From JBGRQA01 sp041725895 (lineage in GTDB: Bacteria; Bacteroidota; Bacteroidia; Bacteroidales; Marinifilaceae), in assembly GCA_041725895.1 (NCBI GenBank), contig JBGRQA010000042.1, positions 1 to 40,081 of the forward strand: 40,081 nucleotides of DNA. Reading direction: 5' to 3'. Under the pieces are notes generated by a model. The model searched no databases. It saw only the letters and a list, made by a program, of their open reading frames with translations, and was not told the DNA's origin. The position numbers and the translations under genes are program-made. Positions 40,081 to 40,081 of the stretch are shown piece after piece; position 1 is the stretch's first letter; each line of letters begins with the position of its first letter.

Positions 40081-40081
40081 C

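Overview
This window comes from the chromosome of a member of the Bacteroidota, most likely the Bacteroidales/Marinilabiliales side. The evidence is the gene content (PorT of the type IX secretion system, TamL, the rpsU-xerC-hpf-tRNA block, DUF4199, paired DUF2752 and DUF4190-like membrane proteins, long-form GAPDH) and the promoters, which follow the Bacteroidota pattern TTG-N19/20-TAnnTTTG. The content is almost entirely core genome: I see no phage, transposon, CRISPR array or defence island.

Layout. 1-1850 (minus) is a translation block: tRNA-Tyr, tRNA-Thr, hibernation factor HPF, XerC-type recombinase and ribosomal protein bS21. 1944-8323 (minus) holds a helix-hairpin-helix membrane protein, a sodium symporter of the NSS family, class II fructose-bisphosphate aldolase and the TamL outer-membrane assembly protein. 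8434-9204 (plus) is a SpoU/TrmH RNA methyltransferase, convergent with a FAD-dependent dehydrogenase. 10832-14655 (minus) carries porT, ubiE/menG and a divergent purL. 14812-16294 has a convergent SDR and NAD(P)-binding protein. 16554-19523 is a 989-residue PocR/PAS/GAF hybrid histidine kinase. 19998-30291 is mostly plus strand: an unknown membrane protein, a secreted C45-type Ntn hydrolase, a long GAPDH, an opposed outer-membrane barrel gene, a tiny lipoprotein, gapA and acnB. 30602-34212 (plus) contains DUF2752, a DUF4190-like protein, a LuxC-like acyl-CoA reductase, a pRiA4b ORF-3-like protein and miaA. A 950-base gene-free stretch rich in repeats follows. 35164-39535 (minus) is an AraC regulator, a glycosyltransferase/methyltransferase/glycosyltransferase cluster and a DUF4199 protein. 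The window ends with the SRP RNA gene and a second tRNA-Thr.

How the genes fit together. Central carbon metabolism is well represented: aldolase, two GAPDHs that differ at the cofactor site, and AcnB. gapA and acnB have the codon bias of highly expressed genes. Envelope biogenesis is the second theme (TamL, a second BamA/TamA-like barrel, PorT, the polysaccharide cluster).

The least explained signals are non-coding: a 21-bp-periodic array at 34544-34697, a run of adjacent dyads at 19752-19803, three 11-bp direct repeats plus inverted copies at 22019-22066, a LacI-type palindrome at 22461, and a terminator-like hairpin in the leader of the C45 gene. On the protein side, PurL has altered active-site motifs. 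A strong Shine-Dalgarno sequence before hpf, in the operon of bS21, is striking for this phylum. I found no convincing new multi-gene system.
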